From an uncultured Lachnospiraceae bacterium (GTDB lineage Bacteria > Bacillota > Clostridia > Lachnospirales > Lachnospiraceae), in assembly GCA_947627365.1 (NCBI GenBank), contig CANQVT010000020.1, forward strand, positions 1 through 44,354: a stretch of 44,354 bases of DNA. Reading direction: 5' to 3'. Of the stretch, positions 31,278 through 40,141 are shown piece by piece. Positions within the stretch are counted from its first letter, which is position 1; each line of letters starts with the position of its first letter. The notes below the pieces were generated by a model that was not told the origin of the DNA, searched no databases, and saw only the letters and a program-made list of their open reading frames with translations. A program made the translations under genes and the position numbers.

Positions 31278-32226
31278 TTTGTCCCTCCGTCAGCGTTCCC
31301 GTATTTGTGACAAAAAACTGATACTCCGCCAGGATCAGGAGCGAAAACGTCAGAAGCAGCACCGCCTGCAGGACGTAGTCCAGCCCCATCTTGCGGCGGT
31401 AATCCGCCGACATCTCATAGGAAATCTCATCGTCCTCCCCGAGGGACAGCTTCTCCACCTCCGGGATCAGATACGTGTAGCGCTGCAGATAGGCCTCCAC
31501 CTCATAAAAGTCCTCCCGCGCGACGCCGAGCGCCTCCACCCTCGCGATGTCCGCCTGCACCGATTCCCCAATGCGCTCACAGAGCTCCCGGGAACTCCCG
31601 GCGTAATCGCGGTACGCATCCACACCTGTCATCGCGCTGAACGCCGCGATCCAGAGCAGGAACACAGCCGCCGCAAGTCGGTACGCTCTCTTTTCCTCCG
31701 GGACCATCCGCCAGACCAGATGGATCAGCAGCAGCACAAGGAGAAACCCAGCCACCGCGATCCCCACGAGCTTCAAAAGATAGCCGCCCATCTCTCGCTG
31801 CATGTCTGAGACCCCGCTGACCGTCAGGATGCGTGCGTCAGCGCCCACCGTGTACATACAGTAGAGGTGATTCCCGTCACTCATATTATTCCCCGCGGGC
31901 ATGGAATACACGCGTTCCGGAAGCATCGCAGGCTCGGTGGAGAACAGCAGCTGATTCTCCGCCGAGAGAATGTGCAGCTGATCCACGTCGTCGATCGAGT
32001 CCCGCAGCTCGAGCAGGTCTTCCTGCATCCCGTAGAACGTCTCGATCCTCTTGCCAAACTTTGTACTGTAATCGGTATTATAGATAAAATCCGCCAGCTC
32101 TACGCCGATCAGATTCTGCCTGGTACTCTTGAGATTGCTGAAATACATCAGCCCGCCCAAAGCCAGCGTGATCACCGTCAGCAGTAATGCCAAAAGCTCT
32201 ATCATGAATCGTTGTCTGTTGCGCAT
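31264..32226 (-). CDS. Membrane sensor-like protein with two extracellular loops
   Basis: The protein has 320 residues from ATG 32226 (AGAGGA just upstream; an in-frame ATG at 32274 would overlap the lipoprotein gene by 32 bp). Membrane helices lie at about 8-27, 149-172, 183-200 and 284-303. The first loop (about 28-148) has a Cache-like look (LHILSAENQLLFST, LYCMYTVGADARIL), and the second (about 201-282) is helical. There is no cytoplasmic output domain, so it probably acts through a partner such as the PP2C phosphatase or the lipoprotein. I do not recognise a named family. Confidence 0.65.
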   Translation of the reverse strand: MRNRQRFMIELLALLLTVITLALGGLMYFSNLKSTRQNLIGVELADFIYNTDYSTKFGKRIETFYGMQEDLLELRDSIDDVDQLHILSAENQLLFSTEPAMLPERVYSMPAGNNMSDGNHLYCMYTVGADARILTVSGVSDMQREMGGYLLKLVGIAVAGFLLVLLLIHLVWRMVPEEKRAYRLAAAVFLLWIAAFSAMTGVDAYRDYAGSSRELCERIGESVQADIARVEALGVAREDFYEVEAYLQRYTYLIPEVEKLSLGEDDEISYEMSADYRRKMGLDYVLQAVLLLTFSLLILAEYQFFVTNTGTLTEGQNGTV

Positions 32227-32242
32227 GGTTCCTCTTCCAATC

Positions 32243-33472
32243 TTAGGTTTCATTTCCCTGATCCGTTCTGGCATTTCCGTCTGTCCCCTGTCCGTAGATC
32301 TTATCCGCGATCAGATACACACTCATCGGGATCTTTGCCCCTACCTTTTCAATCGTGTCCAGATTCAGGGAAATATGTGGCGTGATCAGAAATACCTGAT
32401 TCAGCTCGTTGATCGGAGTGCCGCCTAAGTAATCCTTCAGCGTCTGTGCGAGGAAACCGCCCTCCTCCGGCGCATCCGTCATCGTGATGTGCATCAGCGC
32501 CCCGTACTCCACCTGGCTTTCCGTGGTCTCCGCCACCGTGATGATCCCCGCCTCGTGTACCTCCTCGAGCAGCCACGGCAGCTTATCGTCCTCGATCATT
32601 CCCGTCGTGATGTACAGGACGTCAATGTCCGGAATCAGCTTGTGATATGCGGCCTTCAGCTCATTATAGTAACGGTCATAATCATTATCCTTCGACGGCT
32701 CATCCACATGCAGCCTGTGTATCTCAAACCCGTTCTTTTCACTCAAAGCCTCGAGCTGAGCGATTCCGGAATAGCTGTAGGCAGCCTCGGAATCCTCATA
32801 GACCACGCCAATCGAGTCGAACGGCATGATCTCATAGGCCAGCTCGGTCTGTCTGCCGAGCCGCCCCGGGTCTACATGGGCGAACGAAATGTCGTTGAAG
32901 CGCTCCGTCTCGCTTTTTACGATTCCGCCCGAGATCGGATCGGCGCTCGCAAAGACCATATACTCAAACGGAAGCTCCGAGGCATTCTCTGTAAGCCAGA
33001 CGCCCGCCGCCGTCCCGAAGACCAGCATCAGGTCGACGTCACTCTCATGAAAAAAGACGTCCTCCATCTCACTTTCTTCCATTTGATCCGTGTTGTAGAA
33101 GCTCTCCTTCACAAACTCAGCGTTCTCAACCTGCTGCACCTCGCAGATGTCGTTCCATACCTCCTGCGCAGGGCGTACGCCCCCGGGAGGATCGTATTCC
33201 CCGATGAAGCCTTGCCGGCTTAAGCTTTCCGCTGCCGCAGAGAGCTGCTCGGAGAAGAATCCGTATTCCTCCGCGATGATACAGCCGATCTTCACATCCT
33301 GCCGGGCCACGCGGGCCGTGCTCCCCGGTTCATCCGCCGTGCCGCAGCCCGTGAGTGAAGCTGCAGCCAAAACGGCAGCCGCCACGAGCGCGGCGAGACC
33401 TCCGAATCTCTTTTGAGATCCCTTGCTTCCTGCCCTGTGTTCTGAAAGTCCTTTATGTATTAGAGCTCTCAC
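32243..33472 (-). CDS. Substrate-binding lipoprotein (ABC_sub_bind/TrpX-like)
   Basis: The protein has 409 residues. It starts at GTG 33472, whose bases overlap the PP2C stop (GTGA). A long basic N-terminus and the lipobox SLTGC (Cys near 43) mark a lipoprotein. The rest has the periplasmic-binding style of repeated beta-alpha units, such as VKIGCIIAEEYGFFSE, LMLVFGTAAGVWL, SIGVVYEDSEAAYSYSG and VLYITTGM. No permease or ATPase gene is beside it, so it more likely feeds ligand information to the sensor proteins around it than serves transport. Confidence 0.8.
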   Translation of the reverse strand: MRALIHKGLSEHRAGSKGSQKRFGGLAALVAAAVLAAASLTGCGTADEPGSTARVARQDVKIGCIIAEEYGFFSEQLSAAAESLSRQGFIGEYDPPGGVRPAQEVWNDICEVQQVENAEFVKESFYNTDQMEESEMEDVFFHESDVDLMLVFGTAAGVWLTENASELPFEYMVFASADPISGGIVKSETERFNDISFAHVDPGRLGRQTELAYEIMPFDSIGVVYEDSEAAYSYSGIAQLEALSEKNGFEIHRLHVDEPSKDNDYDRYYNELKAAYHKLIPDIDVLYITTGMIEDDKLPWLLEEVHEAGIITVAETTESQVEYGALMHITMTDAPEEGGFLAQTLKDYLGGTPINELNQVFLITPHISLNLDTIEKVGAKIPMSVYLIADKIYGQGTDGNARTDQGNET

Positions 33473-35637
33473 TGTTTCTTTCTCTCCATCGCCAGCATCG
33501 TGATATCGTCAAACTGCGGGGCGTCGCCCACAAATGCGTCGATGTCCGCCCTCACGTTGACGAGCAGCTGCTCTGGCTTCGCCATCGGATCACGATTCAG
33601 CGCCTCCAGCATACGCTCGGTACCGTACAGCTCATTCTTCGCGTCGGTCGCCTCCGCGACACCGTCCGTGTACAGGAACAGACAGCCGCCCTCCTCGATC
33701 TCAGCTTCGTATTCCTTGTATTTCAAGCCCGGCATCGTCCCAAGCACCATGCCGTGCTTATCTTTCAAAATTTCAAACTTCCCGTCCGCCCCGCGGAATA
33801 CCGGATACTCATGTCCTGCATTCACCGCCTTGAGCTTGCCGGTAGAGATCTCCAGAATGCCCAGCCAGACCGTCACGAACATATCCTCAGCATTGTTCTC
33901 CTGCAGCAGATTGTTCGCCGTCTCCAGGATCTGCTTCGGTGAATCCGAAAACTGCGACTGATTCTTGATGATCGTCTTGGAGATCACCATGAACAGCGCG
34001 GCCGGCACTCCCTTGCCCGACACATCCGCCATCACCATCACGAGGTGATCGTCGTCCAGCAGGAAGAAATCGTAGAAGTCTCCTCCCACCTCCTTGGCCG
34101 GACACATGGTCGCGTAGATATCGAAATCATCCCTCTCCGGAAACGCCGGGAAAATACAGGGCAGCATATCCGCCTGGATCTGCTTCGCCACGGAGAGCTC
34201 CGCGCCGATGCGCTCCTTCTCCGCCGTGATCGCCGTGATATCTACAATATACTGCTCGATGCGCTTCGTCATGGTGCCAAAGGAGCCAGCCAGCACATCG
34301 ATCTCATCGTTCGTATGCTGATCCCAGGTAAAGGACAGGTCGTCTCCCTCGATCTCCCTCACCTTGTCGGTGAGCGTCACAATCGGCTGCGTCAGACGCG
34401 AGGACAGCCTCTTGGAGACCAGGTTCGCAACCAGCATCAGCACCACCACCGCCGCCAGCAGCGTGACAAACGCGGCCAGAAACCTCCGGTCGGACCGCTG
34501 CAGCATCTCGTTGTTTTTCCTCGCCAGCGCGCTTGTCAGGCTCTGGGTCGGCGCAGTGACGATATCCTCCGGCAACACCGAGATCAGCGTCCATCCCACC
34601 GTGCCAAGCGGCGAGCAGGAGACATAAGCATTCTCCCCGTCGACCGCGGTCAGTGAGACCGCCTGCGCGCCGTCGACCGCTTCGGCGAGGAACTTCTTCA
34701 AATCCCCCTCCGTCGTATCGAGGGCGTTCGCCAGTTCCTCATCGCCGGCCGAGAGCTCCCCGGATTTCCTGGTGGAGAAGATGACGTTTCCATTCTCATC
34801 AAGCAGGCAGGCGGAGCCGGATTCTCCGATCACGGCCTCCGACACAGTCTCCTTCAGGCTGGTCAGATACATGCCTGCCCCCGCGACACCCTTCAACTCG
34901 TCCTGATGATAAACCGGAATGCTGCACATGACAGCAAAATCCCCAGTGGATGCGTCGTGCGTGGGTTCTGTAAAATAGAGCCCGTTTGCTTTGACCGCTC
35001 CCTGATACCAGGGGCGCTCCTTCGCCTCAAACGTGAGCAGGTTTCCCTCCTCGTCAAACTGTCCCTGATAGATATTGTCCGCCTGGAGCATGAAGCCGGA
35101 TTCGGCCGCAAAATAGTCCGAGTTGACCTCCTTGTGCTCTGATGTGACCGCCAGCAGATCCCACTGCAGATTGCCGAGCAGCTCCTGCTCCGCCTGAAAC
35201 TCTTTCGAAGACTGATCCGCTTCTTTCGAGTAAGTGACATACACGTCCAGGGCGTCGCCGTTCTTCCGGTCAGGCAGATGAATGTCGACTCCTTCGATCT
35301 TTGCGTCGTTCTCATACAGATACTCCGCATTCTTCGCCAGAATAGAGACTGTCTGGCCCAGATCCGAGAATACCTTATCCGCTGCCGCCGCTTTCTCCGT
35401 GGTCAAACGCAGGAGGTTCTCCTTCATCGTCTCTTCCATTGCCTGTGAGGAAAGCGCTTCCACCTCCTGCCCTGTCTCCACGTTCGCAGTGATCATGCCT
35501 TTTCGAAGCTGCAGAAGCTGGAAAACAATCACAACCCCCACCACCAGCAGTGTGACCAGCAAAAGGCGAAGTATCGCACGGAATACTTTCTTTTCCAGCG
35601 GTACCATCGGTTTGTTCGCGTCGTTCATGAGGTTCAT
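33469..35637 (-). CDS. dCache-HAMP-PP2C phosphatase (SpoIIE/RsbU-type)
   Basis: The protein has 722 residues. It has a membrane helix (about 20-40), an extracellular double-Cache sensor (about 50-370, with ERPWYQGA and a second lobe at GSACLLDENGNVIF), a membrane helix (about 385-405), a HAMP (about 407-460), a short coiled coil and a PP2C domain with metal-binding Asp in GGDFYDF (520), ADVSGKG (538), YTDGV (658) and FDDIT (710/711). Such phosphatases dephosphorylate a STAS antagonist. The STAS gene lies 66 nt upstream. An in-frame ATG 9 nt downstream is an alternative start. Confidence 0.93.
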   Translation of the reverse strand: MNLMNDANKPMVPLEKKVFRAILRLLLVTLLVVGVVIVFQLLQLRKGMITANVETGQEVEALSSQAMEETMKENLLRLTTEKAAAADKVFSDLGQTVSILAKNAEYLYENDAKIEGVDIHLPDRKNGDALDVYVTYSKEADQSSKEFQAEQELLGNLQWDLLAVTSEHKEVNSDYFAAESGFMLQADNIYQGQFDEEGNLLTFEAKERPWYQGAVKANGLYFTEPTHDASTGDFAVMCSIPVYHQDELKGVAGAGMYLTSLKETVSEAVIGESGSACLLDENGNVIFSTRKSGELSAGDEELANALDTTEGDLKKFLAEAVDGAQAVSLTAVDGENAYVSCSPLGTVGWTLISVLPEDIVTAPTQSLTSALARKNNEMLQRSDRRFLAAFVTLLAAVVVLMLVANLVSKRLSSRLTQPIVTLTDKVREIEGDDLSFTWDQHTNDEIDVLAGSFGTMTKRIEQYIVDITAITAEKERIGAELSVAKQIQADMLPCIFPAFPERDDFDIYATMCPAKEVGGDFYDFFLLDDDHLVMVMADVSGKGVPAALFMVISKTIIKNQSQFSDSPKQILETANNLLQENNAEDMFVTVWLGILEISTGKLKAVNAGHEYPVFRGADGKFEILKDKHGMVLGTMPGLKYKEYEAEIEEGGCLFLYTDGVAEATDAKNELYGTERMLEALNRDPMAKPEQLLVNVRADIDAFVGDAPQFDDITMLAMERKKQ

Positions 35638-35703
35638 TCCTTTCTCTGTGCCATTTTCTCAATCAATGCTTTTCCGGATCGCGCTGCGCCCTGTCGCTCT
35701 CTC

Positions 35704-36000
35704 TTACTCGATCGTCAGGATATCGACAAAACCGGTCACCTCAAAGATCTCGCTGATCGTCTCGTTGACATGACGAACCACCATAGTGCCCTGCTTGTTC
35801 ATCACCTTCTGCGCAGACAGCAGCACGCGCAGCCCCGCGGATGAAATGTACTCCAGCTTCGCAAAATCCATCGTCAGAGCCGTGATGCCGTCGATGCTGT
35901 GCTTCAGCTCAGCCTCAAGCTGGGGTGCGGTCGTTGTGTCAAGACGTCCCTCGACCGCGATCTCAAGTGTTGTTCCCTCTTGCTTTTTGTTGATTGTCAT
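35704..36000 (-). CDS. STAS anti-sigma factor antagonist
   Basis: The protein has 98 residues from ATG 36000 (GGAGG 8 nt upstream). The fold matches SpoIIAA/RsbV with the phospho-site in LEYISSAGLRVLL. It would be phosphorylated by the RsbW-like kinase (29048-29455) and dephosphorylated by the PP2C protein. It is first in the module, 82 nt behind the GHKL kinase gene, with no strong promoter visible in between. Confidence 0.93.
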   Translation of the reverse strand: MTINKKQEGTTLEIAVEGRLDTTTAPQLEAELKHSIDGITALTMDFAKLEYISSAGLRVLLSAQKVMNKQGTMVVRHVNETISEIFEVTGFVDILTIE

Positions 36001-36082
36001 AGCTACATCCTCCATTTTTTGTTTTTGCTTTTATATGATGAACCCCGCACTTCGGCATGCTTTTGCCGCCGTCCGGCGCGGC

Positions 36083-37465
36083 TCATTTTTCCTGTATATT
36101 CAGCCAGATTCTCGTCGTGAAGGTCTCCTTCTCTGCATTGAAGCGGAAGCTGGCGCTGCCGCCGTACTTCTGCGCGGTGTTCGCCATGCTGCGCAGGCCG
36201 TAACCGCCGCCGTGGTCGCTCAGAAACGCCTCCGCGGGCGAGAATCCGTCCTCCGTCTGGTAATGGCGGTTTATGCGCACGCCCTTGCAGGAGTTCGAGA
36301 CCTCGATTGCGAGCGAGCCCTGCATCGCGCCGACCTGTACATCGATCCAACGCGTCCCTGGATATTTCCGGCAGGCGTTGATCGCATTCTCCATCGCGTT
36401 GCCGAACAGCACGGTCAGGTCCGAGGACTCGACCGTCAGATCTCCGCACTCGGCCTGAACCCTACAGCGTATCCCCTCGTCTCTGGCAAGGCCGACATAG
36501 TACTGCAGCAGGCCGTTGACCGTCAGGTTTTTGCAATACAGCTCCGTGTCCCGCTTGGCGGTGGTATCGATCAATCCGGACAGGTACTCCTTCATCTCCT
36601 CCGTCTGCCCCCGGTTCAACATGTCGTTCAGCGTGTTGTAGTGGTGCCGCAGGTCGTGGCGCATGCGCCGGGTATTTTCCATGTCGCTGACGATCTTCTC
36701 ATACTGCAGCTGCTGGATCTCCAGCGTCCTCTGACGCTCGTTGTCCCGCTTCTGCCGTACCGATTCCCGAAAGACCAGCCAGTAGAGCGCGACTTGGTCC
36801 ACCAGAATGACCAGCATCAAGACGCAGCGAAGCAGTACGAGGGTTTCCACCTTTAATGAATCGCGGCTGCCTGTGATTTTGTCGCAGTAGAACGTCACGG
36901 TGAGAAAGAGCAGCGTCGAAACGATCAGGATCAGAAATTCCCTCTTCATGTTCTTCGGCTCGATCTCCCGGATATACACCCCGAGCGGACGGAGCACAAA
37001 GAACATCATCACAGGCAGCAATACGACCGTGATGCCCGCATACAGCGACAGGATCTCAGGATTATACGCGTACGAGACCACATCTCCCCCGCCCGGGACG
37101 CACAGTCGAAGCGTATTGACCAGTATAAACACGATGATCGCGTAGAACAGTACGCTGAAGAAAACCAGCAGCTTCTTGAGCAGCGATTCCCGCACCAGCC
37201 AGACATACGCCGCCAGTATAAGCAGCATCGCGGTCAGCATACAAGGATTCGATATGGCGATGTGGCTCCGGTATCTCTGCATGTCGCGCAGACACACAAG
37301 CGCCGCATACCCACAGGCAAACGCCGCCGACGCAAGCGTCAGGCAGAGATAGATCATCCCGCGCCGGAAACGGTACGCCTCCTCGCGAAATGGCAGGAAG
37401 ATCATCAGTGCACAGGGGTAGAGCTGTATGAAAAAGCCCAGCGCCTGCTGCAGATAGATCACCAT
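36083..37465 (-). CDS. AgrC-like GHKL sensor histidine kinase
   Basis: The protein has 460 residues. The N-terminal 235 residues hold about seven membrane helices and no extracellular domain, as in peptide-sensing AgrC-like kinases. A coiled linker leads to the phospho-site MRHDLRHHYNTLND (His270), the N-box LFGNAMENAINACR and the G-box GGGYGLRSM. Its partner is the LytTR regulator upstream (107-nt gap). No AgrB/AgrD-like signal gene is in the window, so the signal could be a RiPP from this locus or something encoded elsewhere. Confidence 0.9.
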   Translation of the reverse strand: MVIYLQQALGFFIQLYPCALMIFLPFREEAYRFRRGMIYLCLTLASAAFACGYAALVCLRDMQRYRSHIAISNPCMLTAMLLILAAYVWLVRESLLKKLLVFFSVLFYAIIVFILVNTLRLCVPGGGDVVSYAYNPEILSLYAGITVVLLPVMMFFVLRPLGVYIREIEPKNMKREFLILIVSTLLFLTVTFYCDKITGSRDSLKVETLVLLRCVLMLVILVDQVALYWLVFRESVRQKRDNERQRTLEIQQLQYEKIVSDMENTRRMRHDLRHHYNTLNDMLNRGQTEEMKEYLSGLIDTTAKRDTELYCKNLTVNGLLQYYVGLARDEGIRCRVQAECGDLTVESSDLTVLFGNAMENAINACRKYPGTRWIDVQVGAMQGSLAIEVSNSCKGVRINRHYQTEDGFSPAEAFLSDHGGGYGLRSMANTAQKYGGSASFRFNAEKETFTTRIWLNIQEK

Positions 37466-37572
37466 GACGAGCCTCCTTTCCTTCGATTCTTTTCGCTGAT
37501 ATTTCTTAAAGTACTGTAATTATCTTGTGATTCTTTCTGTTGTTCTGTTGAAACACTTTTTGCTGTAATTCT

Positions 37573-38292
37573 TTACTGTAATTCCTTCCGCTTGGACAGC
37601 CGGTCGAACACATAGTTGCCGTAGGCCGCCCGGATCGCTGCGCTGTGCCGCACAGCGATCGGTAGACAGCTCCCATCCTCCAGAGTACAGGTGTCCGCCC
37701 CCATCCGCACGATATAGTCCATATTGACGATGAGGCCGCGGTTGATCTGCAGAAAGCTCCCGTCCAGCTTTCCCTGCAGCTCGCCGAAGTTCTGCCAGAT
37801 CTTCAGCCGCCGTCCGTCAGACAGCGAGATGTTCACCGCATGCCCGTCGTTTTCGAGGAGGCTGATCTGGTCCAGGTACACGGTGTTCCACTCCGAGCCC
37901 ACCATGAACGTGATGCTCTCTCTGCGCTTGCTGCGCAGCTCGGTCAGCCTGCGAAACGACTCCACGATCCCCTCGGTCGTCACCGGCTTGACCAGATAAT
38001 GCAAAGCATGCAGAGAGAAAGCATCCACCGCGTGCTCCGTACTGGTCGTCACAAATGCGATCCCTGTGCCGGGGGATACCTCCTGCAAGCTCCTGGCAAT
38101 GTCGACCCCGCTCTCGCCGGGCAGATAAATGTCAAGGAACACGAGGTCAAAGTGCGGCAAGCGCTTTGCCGCCTCGATCAGGGATGCCCCGTCTAAAAAT
38201 TTTTCCGCGCTCCTCGTCGGGTCCCAGCCCTTCAGCGCTTCCTCAAACTGTTCTTGTTCTCTCGGCTCATCGTCGCAGATCGCGATACGCAT
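37573..38292 (-). CDS. LytTR-family response regulator
   Basis: The protein has 239 residues: receiver (1 to about 120; acidic pair CDDE near 7, Asp54 in VFLDIYLPGESG, Lys102) and LytTR DNA-binding domain (about 135-235; FLQINRGLIVNMDYI). Members bind 9-bp direct repeats spaced by 21 bp. Such repeats lie at 23388-23438 in front of the ECF operon, and a weaker pair lies at 38362-38391 in front of this gene. A run of nine G (38301-38309) sits where the ribosome binding site belongs, which may make translation phase variable. Confidence 0.92.
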   Translation of the reverse strand: MRIAICDDEPREQEQFEEALKGWDPTRSAEKFLDGASLIEAAKRLPHFDLVFLDIYLPGESGVDIARSLQEVSPGTGIAFVTTSTEHAVDAFSLHALHYLVKPVTTEGIVESFRRLTELRSKRRESITFMVGSEWNTVYLDQISLLENDGHAVNISLSDGRRLKIWQNFGELQGKLDGSFLQINRGLIVNMDYIVRMGADTCTLEDGSCLPIAVRHSAAIRAAYGNYVFDRLSKRKELQ

Positions 38293-38300
38293 GGCGTTTA

Positions 38301-38309
38301 CCCCCCCCC
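38301..38309 (-). repeat. Homopolymer G9 in the ribosome binding site of the LytTR gene
   Basis: Nine consecutive C on the plus strand (G9 in the mRNA) end 8 nt before the ATG at 38292. There is no other Shine-Dalgarno sequence, so the tract itself must be the binding site. Tracts of this kind change length by slippage, which would alter spacing and translation of the regulator. Confidence 0.6.
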
Positions 38310-38342
38310 ATACGATAAGGGCTCAAAATTCTGTCGTTTTTC

Positions 38343-38391
38343 ATTATATCACAGTATGCATGCTTTTTCACGTAAAACATTGACATTTGTG
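38343..38391 (-). promoter_or_regulatory. Probable LytTR-autoregulated promoter of the response regulator
   Basis: On the minus strand a perfect TATAAT (38343-38348) has a poor -35. A box ACATTTGTG (plus strand, 38383-38391) matches the triple repeat at 23.4 kb, and a weaker GCTTTTTCA lies 21 bp nearer (38362-38370). The layout is like that before the ECF operon, though 2 bp closer to the -10. The 124-nt gap between this gene and the GH3 gene holds nothing else I recognise. Confidence 0.5.
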
Positions 38392-38416
38392 CAGCCAAAT
38401 GCTCTTTCGGATTCTC

Positions 38417-40126
38417 CTACTCCTTGTCGATCAGTCCGAAGAAAAATTTCTCTTTTCGCGGCGTATCGAGCACCCGCACCGGCTTGATCTGGTTCTCGGA
38501 GATGCCTTTTATCATCATCATCATATCACGGTAGAGATAGTAGGTCTCCTGCTGCAGGAAATTGAGCTTCAGAGGCAGCAGCAGCTTCTCCTTCACCTTC
38601 GAGCCGTAGGACGGATTCGCGATCCCCATCTTCTCATCGCAGATGGCCCGGTACCGCTCGTACTCCTCGCGCGGAAGATGCCGCTCCGGCTCCATAAACA
38701 GCACATAGCGCCCTGGGAGATCGTCCGTGTCCGCATAGATGCTAAAGTCCATGATCGACTCCCCGGTCTCCTTCTCAAACTCGTGCACGACCCAGGCGAC
38801 GCTCGTCTCGTTTGTCTTCTCCCCGGCGATGCTGATCATCTGGTTCTTGCGGTACTTGAACAGAAGCCGCGGGGACTGACCATCGTAGCCTGCCACCTCG
38901 ACCACGTCCCCCAGACGGTAACGGTAGAAGCCGGCAAGGTTCGTGACGATGATCTCATACTCATGCCCGACCTCCAGCTCGTCGAGGCCGAGCGTCCTCG
39001 TCGGATCGCTGCCGTCCTCCTCCACCGGAATGAACTCAAAGAAACCGTTGGCCGGGATCAGCGTGTTCTCGACGGTCTCAAAATCCATGGTGGTCGCAAT
39101 CGGACCCTCAGACGCCCCGTAACAATTGAAGTACATAGGGATGTCCCCGGAATAGCGTCTCATTTTCTTGGCATACGTCGCGAATCCGCCGCCGCCGATC
39201 GCCGAAATGAAATCACAGTCCGGCCAGATCTTCGGAATCACAGGCTCCTCAAAGCCCGCCTCGAAGACCGCCCGTAGCTCAGCGGCCCGCTCGGGATCCG
39301 GCGCAAGCTGCGCGTTGAAGCTCTCCCGAAGCTCCCTGTCCATATTGACGTCATCGTCCAGCCTGCCTGCCTCGATGTCTCTGACGAGTGTGCGCCAGTT
39401 GCTCTCTATATAGTACATGCTGTCCACAAGGGCCGTCATGAACGGCGCGATCATGCGCGTGATGCCCCTCTCCTTCAGAGCGTAGAACGCACGCAGGTAC
39501 TTCTGGTTAAGCGAGTGCCCCTCCGGGTACATCACCTCCACCGGCCAGGGCAGAATATAGTGCATAAACTTTTTATTCTGCAGGTAGATCGCCGATGAGA
39601 TCGGCCCGCGCAGCGTCCCGTCCGGCGTGCAGTCAGTCTTGACGACCGCCGTGAGGAACTGCCTGCCCTGCTTCGGAGGACGTCCCTTCCTCTCGCGTAT
39701 GCCAAAATCAAAAATGCAGTTGGAAAGATCCGAGGCATATTTCATATACGCATCCATCGTGCGATCGGATACCGGTATATTTTTCGGGTTGTCCACACTG
39801 CCCGATGTCAGGGCATAGTGCACAATGGGATAGGTGGTAATGAGATTCTTTTCGCCCTTCAGCATCCGCTCGATCGCCTCGGCATAATCATCGTATATGG
39901 TAAAAGGCACACGCTTCTTGTAATCCTCCACCGAATGAATCTCTTTGAAGCCGTATTTCTTCCCATATTCGGTGTCTTCGTTGTCGCGCACGATCTGCAT
40001 CAGCAGCTCATGGCTGTAGCGGCGCGCGTCCATGCACATGTCCACCGTCTCGTTGTACACCTGATATTGCGCGTATAGTGGATCCTTCGGATCAACGTTT
40101 TCGGGAATGTTCCGTTTCTGAAGCAT
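38417..40126 (-). CDS. GH3-family acyl acid-amido synthetase-like protein
   Basis: The protein has 569 residues. It has the GH3/ANL adenylation layout: YALTSGSVDNPKNIPVS as the first ATP loop, FNCYGASEGPIAT as the second, YRYRLGDVVEV as the third (YRxxxGD), and a C-terminal cap domain with GEKTNE. Plant GH3 enzymes join carboxylic acids such as auxin to amino acids through an acyl-adenylate. Bacterial members are mostly uncharacterised. It is the last gene of an operon with two ATP-grasp ligases and two ABC exporter halves, so it likely conjugates a small acid or peptide. The product is unknown. Confidence 0.88.
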   Translation of the reverse strand: MLQKRNIPENVDPKDPLYAQYQVYNETVDMCMDARRYSHELLMQIVRDNEDTEYGKKYGFKEIHSVEDYKKRVPFTIYDDYAEAIERMLKGEKNLITTYPIVHYALTSGSVDNPKNIPVSDRTMDAYMKYASDLSNCIFDFGIRERKGRPPKQGRQFLTAVVKTDCTPDGTLRGPISSAIYLQNKKFMHYILPWPVEVMYPEGHSLNQKYLRAFYALKERGITRMIAPFMTALVDSMYYIESNWRTLVRDIEAGRLDDDVNMDRELRESFNAQLAPDPERAAELRAVFEAGFEEPVIPKIWPDCDFISAIGGGGFATYAKKMRRYSGDIPMYFNCYGASEGPIATTMDFETVENTLIPANGFFEFIPVEEDGSDPTRTLGLDELEVGHEYEIIVTNLAGFYRYRLGDVVEVAGYDGQSPRLLFKYRKNQMISIAGEKTNETSVAWVVHEFEKETGESIMDFSIYADTDDLPGRYVLFMEPERHLPREEYERYRAICDEKMGIANPSYGSKVKEKLLLPLKLNFLQQETYYLYRDMMMMIKGISENQIKPVRVLDTPRKEKFFFGLIDKE

Positions 40127-40141
40127 TTTTCTCCCCCTCTT

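Noticed and set aside
37466-37572. Three CTGTAATT copies between the LytTR and kinase genes
   Set aside because: One copy overlaps the end of the regulator gene, spacing is irregular, and the stretch is AT-rich; it looks like a chance or slippage repeat and not an operator.
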